Below are positions 53,969 through 62,682 of a stretch of 64,000 nucleotides of DNA, one piece after another. The DNA is taken from assembly GCF_000214175.1 (NCBI RefSeq), contig NC_015564.1:3906001-3970000 (forward strand), in the 5' to 3' direction. How positions within the stretch are numbered: position 1 is the stretch's first letter; every line of letters begins with the position of its first letter. Made by a program: the position numbers and the translations under genes. The DNA is from Hoyosella subflava DQS3-9A1 (GTDB taxonomy: Bacteria > Actinomycetota > Actinomycetes > Mycobacteriales > Mycobacteriaceae). Under the pieces are notes generated by a model that saw nothing but the letters and a program-made list of their open reading frames with translations, ran no database searches and was not told where the DNA came from.

Positions 53969-55345
53969 TTACACGCGGGCCGGAGCGAGGGGTGATGCAG
54001 TAAAGCCACTGCTGAGATTGAACCGCGAAAGTACGTCTTCAGCGGCTTCCCCAGCAATACCGGAAATGAACGCCAGTACATCCTCCCGAGAGCTGAGACC
54101 AAGCAGCTTCTCAGGCTCCGACAAGAAGCCAAATAGCGCTGCCGCGACAGCCTCACTCACGGCTGCGGCGGGGAAGAGCAATTCCGCATGAGTCGCGTAC
54201 TTTGGATCGCCGAGGAAGAGCCTGGTGACTTCAGCCGCAGCATTGCCTCGCGCCTCCCAGTGCCTGTCGAATTGCTCCCGCAGCCAGTCGGTATCGAACT
54301 CGCCCTTCTGTGATTCTGCGGCCGCAACCAACGCAGCAACCTGCACAATGGCGTTCTGAGCGCCCTGCCCAGCGAGTGGATCGAACGTGATGGCAGCGTC
54401 GCCAATAGCTGCTACTGGGTGGCCACTCTTCGTGATACCTACAGCTGTCCGGACCGTGGGAGTCACAGCTCCGCGCAGCCACGAATACGGGTCTGCATCG
54501 ATCGATTCGAGTTTTTCTATCTCAGGAGCCTCGTTGGGGAAGAACTCGCGGTAGAAATCGACGACGACGTTGCGTGCGCTGCGGGCGTCGGTAGCTTTAG
54601 CGAAACGCTCCTCCCAAGGGGAGCCCGGCTTGGCGAACCCCAGGAAACTCCAGGACGGTCCGGCATCCTTGTGCAGGAAGGGCCCAAGCCAAGCCTCACC
54701 GAAGTCGGTGTGCAGGTTGAACAGGTTGTGAAGGCGGCCGTTCTGCGTTCGATACGCGAAATCGGGCCTGTCGCTTTTTGCATGCAGCGTCACCAGCAGG
54801 AGGGAACGCTGCGGCGTTCGGTAGACGGTACGCTCCTCGTCCACGGGGAACAGCGACACGAGACCGCCCTTCCCCGTCGCCACAAGTGTCAGGTCGTGCT
54901 TGGCGGCAATCGCATCCACGTCGTCTACCGTCACTTTGCGAACTTCGAAGACTCCACCGCGGTCGACGAAGCGGTCAATCCGGTCGGCAGCTCGCAGCCG
55001 GACGTCCACAGCCTGTGCGAAGTAGCCGAATTCGGGGTCGAACTCGAGAATTTCGCCGCGATCGTCACCGTAACCCGTGTGCAGGCGAGTGCTGAGCCCG
55101 GTCGTCAGCGATTCTTCGCCATAGAGGTCTTCGATGATGCGCGCATCGGCTTCCCGGGACTTTCCGAAATACACGGCACTGCCGGTTGGAGGCACATCGT
55201 CGCGAAGGGCCGCTCGATCCTTGTCGCTGTACAGGGTCACACCGAACCCAGCATCCAGGAACCCAAGTGCCGCGGAGGATCCCGCAAGGCCTGCGCCGAT
55301 CACTGCTGCGGAACGTCGTTGCTGTTCAGTCACCTTTACTCCCAA
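53969..55345 (-). CDS. StyA-like FAD-dependent monooxygenase
   Basis: The 458-residue flavoprotein has an N-terminal VIGAGLAGSSAALGFLDAG and the second FAD motif VAAIGDAAITFDPLAGQGAQNA near residue 320. This is the layout of the styrene/indole monooxygenase group, which uses FADH2 from a separate reductase for epoxidation or S-oxidation. It is the third gene of a minus-strand operon after DszC-like and DszA-like genes. In that setting S-oxidation of an organosulfur compound is a reasonable inference. No reductase gene is seen in the window. Confidence 0.75.
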   Translation of the reverse strand: MGVKVTEQQRRSAAVIGAGLAGSSAALGFLDAGFGVTLYSDKDRAALRDDVPPTGSAVYFGKSREADARIIEDLYGEESLTTGLSTRLHTGYGDDRGEILEFDPEFGYFAQAVDVRLRAADRIDRFVDRGGVFEVRKVTVDDVDAIAAKHDLTLVATGKGGLVSLFPVDEERTVYRTPQRSLLLVTLHAKSDRPDFAYRTQNGRLHNLFNLHTDFGEAWLGPFLHKDAGPSWSFLGFAKPGSPWEERFAKATDARSARNVVVDFYREFFPNEAPEIEKLESIDADPYSWLRGAVTPTVRTAVGITKSGHPVAAIGDAAITFDPLAGQGAQNAIVQVAALVAAAESQKGEFDTDWLREQFDRHWEARGNAAAEVTRLFLGDPKYATHAELLFPAAAVSEAVAAALFGFLSEPEKLLGLSSREDVLAFISGIAGEAAEDVLSRFNLSSGFTASPLAPARV

Positions 55346-55354
55346 TTCTCGTTG

Positions 55355-56767
55355 TCAACTGGCATAGGCGCGATAGCGCGCTGTGATGGTGGAGAGGTCT
55401 CCGCCTAAGCGGTATCGGGCTCCACGATGGTCGTCTGGGAGCCTCGCTCCATTGCCGAAAAGCTTTTCCCGCAAAGATCCTTGCGAGTACGTGGCCGGAT
55501 ACGCGCCGCGTTCCTGCAACACGGGCACTACATGGGTAATGACGTCTTCAAAGGAGCCCGGGGTTATCGCGTAGGCGAGGTTGAAGCCGTCGACGTCGGT
55601 CTCTGTTACCCAATTCTGAATGTGGTCCGCCACGGTGTTGCCTGACCCAACGAATCGTGGCCCGAGCCCACCGATGCTGGCCCACTCAGCAATGTCACGC
55701 ACCAGCCATTCGCGACCGTCATCTCCCGACTCCTGGAACGCGGCGACAGCCGAGCGAATCGCATTGCTCTCGACATTTCCGATTGGCTCATCGAGGTCGT
55801 AGCGCGAAAGGTCGATACCCATCCACCCAGATGTAAAGACAAGTCCGCCTTCGAGACTTGCGTACCGCTTGAATTCCTCATGCTTGGCTGCGGCCGCCGC
55901 ATCTGATCTGTCCGTGATGATGGTCGCGAGCGCGTAAATCCGTGCAGAGTATGGTGCGCGGCCCGCCGCCACAAGGCCGCTGCGAATCCGGCGCACCGTC
56001 TCCTTCAGCACCCGTTTCGACGGTGCCGCCACGAAAATTGCCTCTGCGTGTTCTGAGGCAAAACGAACCCCCCGTGGTGAGGCACCGGCCTGGTAGATGA
56101 CCGGTGTGCGCTGTGGGGATGGTTCGGACAGGTGAATGCCCGGAACAGAAAAGTGCTTACCCCGGTGCCCAACGTGGTGCACCTTGTCCGCGTCGACGTA
56201 TACGCCGCGCTCACGGTCTCGTACGACCGCGTCATCTTCCCATGACCCCTCCCAGAGTTTGTACAACACTTCCAGGTATTCGTCGGCATGGTCGTAGCGG
56301 TCATCGTGGTCAAGCTGATCCGCAGCGCCGAAGTTCCGCGCCGCAGACGGCAGGTATCCCGTGACGACATTCCATCCGATACGCCCTTTGGTGAGGTGAT
56401 CAAGAGTTGATAGTCGGCGTGCAAAGGGGTAGGGATGCTCGAATCCTGTGCCTGTGGTGATACCGAAGCCCAGGTGCTGCGTTACAGCAGCCATAGCGGA
56501 GACGAGCAGAAGAGGATCAGCCACCGGTATTTGAGCACCCTCCCGCAACGCGGCCTCGTCGGTGCCGCCGTACACGTCATAGGTGCCCAAAACGTCCGCG
56601 ATGAACAGCCCGTCAAACACACCCCGCTCCAATAGCTTGGCTAGTCCAGTCCAGTATTCAATCTCGGTGTATCGCTGAGACTGGTCCGCTGGGTGCCGCC
56701 ACAGGCCGGGTGACTGGTGAGCGACGCAGTTCATGTCGAACGCGTTGAAACGAACCTGCCTGGTCAT
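55355..56767 (-). CDS. DszA/NtaA-type FMN-dependent monooxygenase (luciferase-like), first
   Basis: The 470-residue protein belongs to the NtaA/SnaA/DszA family: FDGLFIADVLGTYDVY, TKGRIGWNVVTGYLPSAARNFGA, HADEYLEVLYKLWEGSW, TPVIYQAGASPRG. It needs FMNH2 from a partner reductase and cleaves C-S or C-N bonds; DszA opens dibenzothiophene sulfone. It overlaps the DszC-like gene by ATGA. A scrap of a second copy remains at 40864. Confidence 0.85.
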   Translation of the reverse strand: MTRQVRFNAFDMNCVAHQSPGLWRHPADQSQRYTEIEYWTGLAKLLERGVFDGLFIADVLGTYDVYGGTDEAALREGAQIPVADPLLLVSAMAAVTQHLGFGITTGTGFEHPYPFARRLSTLDHLTKGRIGWNVVTGYLPSAARNFGAADQLDHDDRYDHADEYLEVLYKLWEGSWEDDAVVRDRERGVYVDADKVHHVGHRGKHFSVPGIHLSEPSPQRTPVIYQAGASPRGVRFASEHAEAIFVAAPSKRVLKETVRRIRSGLVAAGRAPYSARIYALATIITDRSDAAAAAKHEEFKRYASLEGGLVFTSGWMGIDLSRYDLDEPIGNVESNAIRSAVAAFQESGDDGREWLVRDIAEWASIGGLGPRFVGSGNTVADHIQNWVTETDVDGFNLAYAITPGSFEDVITHVVPVLQERGAYPATYSQGSLREKLFGNGARLPDDHRGARYRLGGDLSTITARYRAYAS

Positions 56768-57990
56768 GCTGACTGCTTCGAGAAGCGACCGGCGCTCCAG
56801 GCGTATGGCAGCGCATCGCCATTCAGCAGGTACGCACCCAGCGCTTGTTCCTTGAAAATAAGTGGGTTATGCGCCGAGATCGTTCGCGCGTTGCGCCAGT
56901 GGCGATCCAGAGCGGGACCCGACGATGTGATCGAGGCGCCGCCCACCTCGAACAGCCGCGATGTCGCGTCGAGGACGAGGCCGATAACCACCGACTGGGC
57001 CTGCGCGGCCGCTGCTTCGGCCTGGTCCAGCAACTGGGGGTCGTCACCGCCAGCCTCGAGCAAGACATCGAGGTCATCTGCGACAGCGAGCACCGCGGCA
57101 CGAGCCCCAAAAGTCGCTGCCGCGAGCTTGCCGATGACCTGCTGAACCAGCGGATCATGGCGCGGCACATCAGCTGCCGCATGGGTGAACGTCCGGGTTC
57201 GCTGACGCACCCACTCCACAGTCTCCGCTTCCGCGCGCTGTGCGATTCCCGCGAGAACAGCTAGTTGAACCAGCTGGAGGTAAGCGGTGACGTAGGTGCG
57301 GCCGGGTGTCCCATAGCCCGGGCCGAGTATCCGGTCTTCCGGCACGACAACATCGGTGAACGTGGTAGTTCCGCTCACTGTGAGTTGCTGACCGAAACCG
57401 TCCCAGTTATCGGTCTGCTCAACACCCGACTGCTGGGCATCCACTAAGACCGATACACGCTCGCCCTCCTGGTCCGCTGCGGCCAGGATGTAGTCCGAAT
57501 ACAGACTTCCCGTGCTGTAGTACTTGGTGCCGTTGAGTATCCATCTGTCGCCGTCTCGCGTGAGCGCCGTCTGATACCTGTCCGCCGCCCCGATTCCTGG
57601 CTCAGTGATCGCGTTGCCCACTAGCGCGCCAGCTGCGACGGCATCGAGCCAGACCTGCGCCTGGACGTCACCCGAAAGGCGCTGATCCTCGACGAACGAC
57701 CAATGCACTCGCAACGCCTGCGGCAGATTCGATTCCGCCGCAGCCAAATCAATAAGTAGTGAGAACAATTGTCTGACGGTCGCGCCAAAGCCGCCCAACT
57801 CCACGGGCACCCGCAGTGCGCCGAAGCGTGCACTGCGCAACAGTTCGACCTCGTCGAACAGCAGCCGCCGATCCCTTTCGCGCTGGATTGCTCCCTCCGC
57901 TATCTGGTCGAATATCGGCTGAAAATGGTTCTTCAGTTCCTGCTCGGTGGGCTGCGCGGCTGCGCGAATCGTTGTACTCCCCACTATCAC
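56764..57990 (-). CDS. DszC/SfnB-type flavin-dependent monooxygenase (acyl-CoA dehydrogenase fold)
   Basis: The 408-residue protein has an acyl-CoA dehydrogenase fold, but its C-terminus (DRHWRNARTISAHNPLIFKEQALG) is the DszC/SfnB type, not an acyl-CoA dehydrogenase. Other parts are NLPQALRVHWSFVE and NGTKYYSTGSLYSDY. DszC oxidises sulfides to sulfoxides and sulfones with FMNH2 and O2. It is first in the operon DszC-like, DszA-like, StyA-like. The 150 bases upstream (57991-58140) show no gene and should hold the promoter. Confidence 0.85.
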   Translation of the reverse strand: MIVGSTTIRAAAQPTEQELKNHFQPIFDQIAEGAIQRERDRRLLFDEVELLRSARFGALRVPVELGGFGATVRQLFSLLIDLAAAESNLPQALRVHWSFVEDQRLSGDVQAQVWLDAVAAGALVGNAITEPGIGAADRYQTALTRDGDRWILNGTKYYSTGSLYSDYILAAADQEGERVSVLVDAQQSGVEQTDNWDGFGQQLTVSGTTTFTDVVVPEDRILGPGYGTPGRTYVTAYLQLVQLAVLAGIAQRAEAETVEWVRQRTRTFTHAAADVPRHDPLVQQVIGKLAAATFGARAAVLAVADDLDVLLEAGGDDPQLLDQAEAAAAQAQSVVIGLVLDATSRLFEVGGASITSSGPALDRHWRNARTISAHNPLIFKEQALGAYLLNGDALPYAWSAGRFSKQSA

Positions 57991-58238
57991 TCCTCAGGTA
58001 GGCGATGCGATCGGCACAACGATGGCGGAGGTGGAGTCAAAAGGCACGACTTCTACTCGGCTAGAGCAAAACCTAAGAGACCTTGACCCGGCTATGGGCT
58101 GTTCAGCTTCACCAAGAGACAAAAATCAGGATGATCGAAACCTCATATGTCGCTACTCAAGTGGCGCAATTCGCCCGAAAGCGACGCTGCGCAGCGAGAT
58201 TCACCTGCCAGTAGTGGCGCAATGACTGGTTAGGCATG

Positions 58239-58651
58239 TCAGTCCGCCGCGCACCGCGCGGGACACTGCGCAAAACCTGCATACGATTCGGGCGTCCGAA
58301 ATTCGCGCGATGGGAAGCAGGTCCCCATGGCATCTGTGTCAAGCACCAGTCGGGAAAGAATAGCGACCTGCATACGCAAGCTCGTTCATCCCCGCATATG
58401 TTTCGTCGAGCACTCGCTCCATCCAGCGCCGGTCGGCGAGATAGCCCCCAGCGCTTCGCTACTCGCCATGGCCGTCTCTCGGGCCTCGCGTTGCGGCGAG
58501 ACGTACCAGACACCGGTCCCCGCAGCCGCCGTGGCGCCGCTTACCCCGCAAATCCCTTGTCAGCCAGTACGACGCGTGCTCCGGATTCCGCCGCTTTTAG
58601 CGCTGCCCAAGTGCCCGCTGGGCGACCCCCGACAACGAACACATCCGTCAT
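58239..58651 (-). pseudogene. Decayed FAD-dependent oxidoreductase (fumarate reductase-like flavoprotein)
   Basis: From ATG 58651 the minus strand reads MTDVFVVGGRPAGTWAALKAAESGARVVLADKGFAG and then a stop. The homologous continuation appears in a shifted frame (SGATAAAGTGVWYVSPQREA, then YLADRRWMERVLDETYAGMNELAYAG in another). The dinucleotide motif has lost a Gly (GGRPAG for GGGPAG). At least two frameshifts and a large 3' loss make it dead. Such flavoproteins commonly sit in sulfonate/sulfone gene clusters. Confidence 0.75.
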
Positions 58652-58677
58652 CCGTCACGATCTTCGCTGCTGGTGTA

Positions 58678-59583
58678 CTACCCGCATTTCTCATGGTTTT
58701 TCCTGGTGTGAGGAGACAAGATCTGAATGATCTGAAACTGGGGACAATCCTCAGTGAGCGGCGGAGTTGGCAGATAGCGAGCGAAGATCGCCGCTCCCAC
58801 TGCGCTGAGTGCTGACATTGAGGCCACAGCCGCCGCCAGCGATACGAGTACTGCCACTCCGCTCACTGTGAGAGGCCCGGCGAAGAAGCCCACGTCGTGC
58901 ATCAACCGCCACACAGCGAGAAACTCGGCGCGCGTGTCCGGCGGGGCGGTGTCAGCACCTATCGTCATGGTCACGCCATTCCCGAGACCGTTACCGGCGC
59001 CGAGCACTAGCGCTGCCACAATAAGGCTCAACGCTGAATCCGAGATCGGCAGCAGCACGTAACCTGCGCCGAGCACGATAAGCGAGGGAACTGCGATGAA
59101 GCGACGCGAAAATCGGTCCATCAGGTAGCCGGCGGGATAGGAGAACGTCACGTCGATCGCTGCCGCCGCGGCGAATATCAGGTTCGCTTGCGCGGCGCTG
59201 AGTCCAATGTGGTCTGCCCACAAGGGGATCACCACTGGAATCGATGCCCGCGCCGCACCCATCACGACTGCACCCGCGCCGAGCGTGGCGAGCATGCGTC
59301 GATGTGTCTACGCAAGGCGGAGAACGTGGGGCGTCTGTGCGTGCATGCGTTGCCCGTTCCGGGGAGGGTCGGGCAACCTCGCCATGAGCCAGCCGGCCAG
59401 CACAGTTGCCGCCAACTGAACCACAAAACCGCCTCGGACGTTGCTCACGTGGATCGCGGCGGCACTGATCAGGGGGCCAAGAAACATCCCCAGCCGCATC
59501 ATGAGGGCAAAGCTCGCCATCGCCCGCGCCCGGTAAGCGAACGGCAGCACGAGATGACGAAAAATCATTGCGCCGCTTGCCAT
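58678..59583 (-). pseudogene. MFS transporter, truncated and frameshifted
   Basis: Two frames together code the later two thirds of an MFS carrier. 59308-59583 has RARAMASFALMMRLGMFLGPLISAA and one further helix, ending in a stop. 58678-59295 restarts with a helix pair and the mid-loop signature GYLMDRFSRRF, plus four or five helices. The normal first four helices are missing, because the adjoining DszA-like gene begins there. It probably once exported or imported a sulfur compound. Confidence 0.75.
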
Positions 59584-60917
59584 TCCTGCCCATCGGATCC
59601 ACCATCGACAGGTTCAAGCCGGTAATGGTCGCGAAGCGTGAGCCCTTCGTACTCTTCGCGGAATATTCCACGTTTCTGCAGCAGCGGCACCACCTCGGTG
59701 ACGAAGTCTTCCAAGCCTCCCGGCAAATACGGCGGCATGATATTAAATCCATCCGCTGCGCCTGCCTCAAACCACAACTGCAGCTCGTCGGCAAGCTGCT
59801 CAGGGGTACCCGCAAATGTCCGATGCCCGCGCCCCCCGCCGAGTCGGCCGATTAGCTCCCGAACAGTGAGGCTGTCCTTTTCAGCCAGGTCTTTTACCAG
59901 TTGGTACCGGCTCTTGTTCCCCTCGATCGCGTGGATCGGCGGCAACGGCGGAAGCGGTGCATCCAGCGCGTGCTCAGTCAGGTCGATGCCAAGCATGGTG
60001 GAAAGCTGGCGCAGGGCGTAATCCGGTGAAATGAGCTCGGTGAACTCTGACTCCAGCGCACGCGCTTCTGCCTCGGTTCCACCTATGAACGGCACGACTC
60101 CCGGCAATACCTTGAGCCCCTCGGCGCGCCGACCGTACCTCGGCAGTCGGCGCTTGAGATCTGTATAGAAGTCAATCCCATCTTCCAGTGACTGCTGCGC
60201 AGTAAAAACCGCTTCGGCAAATCGCGCGGCAAATTCTTTACCAGCTTCGGAAGACCCCGCTTGCACTAGAAGAGGTCGGCCTTGTGGGCTGCGCGGCGAG
60301 TTGAGAGGTCCTCGTACACGGAAGTGCGCGCCTTCATGGTGAATTGCGTGCACTTTCTTCGGGTCAGCGAAAACACCCAGGTCTTCGTCGAGCAAAACGG
60401 ATCCAGATTCCCAGCTCTGCCAGAGTTTCACTGCGACGTCAACGAATTCGCTTGCCCTCGCATATCGCTTTTCGTGCTCCGGCCTCACATCAAGGCCATA
60501 GTTCGCTGCTTCATCGACACCCGCGGAAGTAACAATGTTCCATCCTGCGCGTCCCCCGCTGATGTGGTCCAGGGACGCGAACTTCCGGGCCAGTGTGTAC
60601 GGATCGTTGTAGGTGGTCGATGCTGTGGCAATAAGCCCGATACGCTCAGTTACCGCTGCTATGGCACTTAGGAGCGTGATCGGTTCGAAAACCGCGAGGG
60701 TATTTCGCGCTATACGCGGTCCCACGGCAAGCCCGTCGGCAAAGAACACCGAGTCGAGCCGACCTCGTTCAGCGATCTGCCCGAGCGCCTGAAAGTGCCT
60801 CACATCGAGAACACTTTGTGCCCTGGTTCGCGGGTGCCGCCAGGCCGCTTCGTGATGCCCAACCCCCATCAAGAATGCGTTGAGGTGCAACTGCTTGTGC
60901 TGTTGTTCGTCTGCCAT
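59565..60917 (-). CDS. DszA/NtaA-type FMN-dependent monooxygenase, second
   Basis: The 450-residue luciferase-like monooxygenase is closer to classical DszA/NtaA than the one at 55355. It shows HHEAAWRHPRT, LDSVFFADGLAVG, ISGGRAGWNIVTSAGVDEAANYG, GPLNSPRSPQGRPLLVQAGSS and ADGFNIMPPYLPGG. It needs reduced FMN from a separate reductase. It is the last gene of ssuA-ssuB-ssuC-DszA-like, suggesting that the imported sulfonate or sulfone is its substrate. Its 3' end overlaps the dead MFS gene by 19 bases. Confidence 0.87.
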   Translation of the reverse strand: MADEQQHKQLHLNAFLMGVGHHEAAWRHPRTRAQSVLDVRHFQALGQIAERGRLDSVFFADGLAVGPRIARNTLAVFEPITLLSAIAAVTERIGLIATASTTYNDPYTLARKFASLDHISGGRAGWNIVTSAGVDEAANYGLDVRPEHEKRYARASEFVDVAVKLWQSWESGSVLLDEDLGVFADPKKVHAIHHEGAHFRVRGPLNSPRSPQGRPLLVQAGSSEAGKEFAARFAEAVFTAQQSLEDGIDFYTDLKRRLPRYGRRAEGLKVLPGVVPFIGGTEAEARALESEFTELISPDYALRQLSTMLGIDLTEHALDAPLPPLPPIHAIEGNKSRYQLVKDLAEKDSLTVRELIGRLGGGRGHRTFAGTPEQLADELQLWFEAGAADGFNIMPPYLPGGLEDFVTEVVPLLQKRGIFREEYEGLTLRDHYRLEPVDGGSDGQEWQAAQ

Positions 60918-60935
60918 TGTGCTAGAAGTCCTTGA

Positions 60936-61820
60936 CTAGGTGGTGCGCCAGCGGGAGAAGCGCCGTTCAAGCGCGACGAGAATCGCGTTCAGGGCCACAC
61001 CGACAATGGCGATGACCACGATCCCGGCGTACATGTTGGGAATCTGGAAGTTGAGTTGAGAAGCGGTGATGAGGTAGCCGAGTCCAGCTCGCGCACCGAC
61101 CATTTCGGCGGCGACGAGTACCAGAATCGATGCCGCGCCGGAAAGGCGGATACCCGTGAAGATTGTCGGGACTGCGGCAGGGAGGACAACCTTCCGGAAC
61201 AGCTGGAACTGCGAAAAACCAAGAGAGGTCGCCGACTTGATGAGCAGCGGATCAACGGTGCGCACACCGGAAATAGTGTTCAACAGAATCGGAAAGGTGC
61301 AGGCGTAGATGACGAGTGCGACCTTGGAGGCCTCTCCGATTCCCAGCAGCAGCACGAATACGGGCAAGAGCGCTAGCGCCGCGGTGTTCCGAAAAAGTTC
61401 CAGTATTGGATTCAGTGCATTGGATACCGGCTTATACCAGGCAACCGCCACGCCGAGCGGTATCGCCACTGCGATAGCGATCGCGAATCCGAAGAGTGCG
61501 CGGGATAGACTCGCGGAAAGGTGCTGAGAAAGCTCCCCAGACGCGATGAGGTTCTTAAGCGCAGTGACAACATCGGAGAACGGCACCAGAAACACTGGAT
61601 CGACAAGCCCGGTCCGCGGAGCGAACTCCCATACTGCGAGGAATCCCAGAATGACCGCCGATCTTGCCACGAGTGCGCGCGTCAGATTTGACGTCTTCAG
61701 TGCCAGATCTTTGGCCTTCCTCCTTCCCTGGGGTTGCCGTTCGGCCACGACGTGAGCGGTTGTGCCGGCTAGCGTGCTGTCCGTAGCCGAGTTTCGTGGC
61801 GGTGAGAGAACGCTAGACAC
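60936..61820 (-). CDS. ssuC: Sulfonate-type ABC permease (second cluster)
   Basis: The 294-residue permease has a polar N-terminus of about 45 residues, six membrane helices and the TSLGFSQFQLFRKVVLPAA docking loop near residue 205. It lies 18 bases before the DszA-like gene and overlaps ssuB by 8 bases. Confidence 0.88.
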   Translation of the reverse strand: MSSVLSPPRNSATDSTLAGTTAHVVAERQPQGRRKAKDLALKTSNLTRALVARSAVILGFLAVWEFAPRTGLVDPVFLVPFSDVVTALKNLIASGELSQHLSASLSRALFGFAIAIAVAIPLGVAVAWYKPVSNALNPILELFRNTAALALLPVFVLLLGIGEASKVALVIYACTFPILLNTISGVRTVDPLLIKSATSLGFSQFQLFRKVVLPAAVPTIFTGIRLSGAASILVLVAAEMVGARAGLGYLITASQLNFQIPNMYAGIVVIAIVGVALNAILVALERRFSRWRTT

Positions 61821-62682
61821 GGGCTGTTTCCTTCACTGGGTTGTGACCGTTTTCGTTAGGCGATGGCTCGCTCGCAAGTTCCTGCGCCTGAGCCTGCGCG
61901 ACTTCGTCATGCAATTGCGTCCAAATGCGGTGACGGTATGCGCCGAATCGGGGGTCAGAGCGAATATCTTCTGATTCGGTTGGGTCGAGATCGACGTCCA
62001 CGATTGTTTTGATGCGACCGGGTCGCGATGTCATCACGGCGACTCGCTGACCGAGGTACACAGCCTCGTCGATCCCATGCGTGATGAATATGATCGTCTT
62101 GCCCGTCTTCTGCCAGATTCTCAGCAACTCGTCCTGGAGTGTTTCGCGTGTCTGGGCGTCAAGCGCCGCGAAAGGTTCGTCCATGAGGAGCACCTCCGGA
62201 TCAAACGCCAGGCTGCGTGCGATTGCCACGCGCTGTTTCATGCCGCCCGAGAGTTCATGGGGATAGCGATCGGCGAAGCCCGTGAGACCCACTAATTCAA
62301 GAAAGTGGTCCGCTATGCGTGACCGCTCCTGCCTGCCGGTGCCCTTTGCCTCGAGCCCGAACTCGATATTCTCTTTCGCGGTTCGCCATGGAAGCAGTGC
62401 GTACTGCTGAAACACAACGCCGCGATCGAGCCCCGGCCCTGTGATTTCCGCGGCGTCGAGAAGGATCCGCCCCGAGGTTGGCGATGTGAGTCCACCAAGC
62501 AGATCCAGCAGTGTTGATTTGCCGCAACCGCTCGGACCGACAAGCACCAGAAACTCACCAGTAGCAACATCGAGGCTGACGTCACGTACCGCCGCGAAGT
62601 TCTTGTGCTTCCCGCGCAACGCTGTGCGGTCGCGAACGCTGAATTCTTTGCTGACGTTTTGGATGCTCAGTTTCGCTGCCAT
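61813..62682 (-). CDS. ssuB: Sulfonate-type ABC ATPase (second cluster)
   Basis: The 289-residue ATPase has Walker A GPSGCGKST, Q-loop VVFQQYALLPWRTAKENIEFG, signature LSGGMKQRVAIARSL, Walker B VLLMDEPFAALD and switch FITHGIDEA. It is a full-length partner for the permease and binding protein around it. Its ATG shares one base with the ssuA stop. Confidence 0.9.
   Translation of the reverse strand: MAAKLSIQNVSKEFSVRDRTALRGKHKNFAAVRDVSLDVATGEFLVLVGPSGCGKSTLLDLLGGLTSPTSGRILLDAAEITGPGLDRGVVFQQYALLPWRTAKENIEFGLEAKGTGRQERSRIADHFLELVGLTGFADRYPHELSGGMKQRVAIARSLAFDPEVLLMDEPFAALDAQTRETLQDELLRIWQKTGKTIIFITHGIDEAVYLGQRVAVMTSRPGRIKTIVDVDLDPTESEDIRSDPRFGAYRHRIWTQLHDEVAQAQAQELASEPSPNENGHNPVKETARV

Larger units (their letters stand above)
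51691..56985 (-). repeat. Right copy of duplicated organosulfur locus
   Basis: This segment is the fuller paralogue of 38853-41040. It has ssuA, the twin palindrome, the TauD-type gene (absent in the left copy), the terminator hairpin, and complete StyA-like, DszA-like and DszC-like genes. Similarity varies along its length: about 78 percent in the StyA-like 3' part, and 88-97 percent in the short scraps, by eye. Confidence 0.8.

Noticed and set aside
58236-58815. Two plus-strand frames over the decayed flavoprotein
   Set aside because: The minus strand shows ordered flavoprotein pieces; the plus frames have no family sense.
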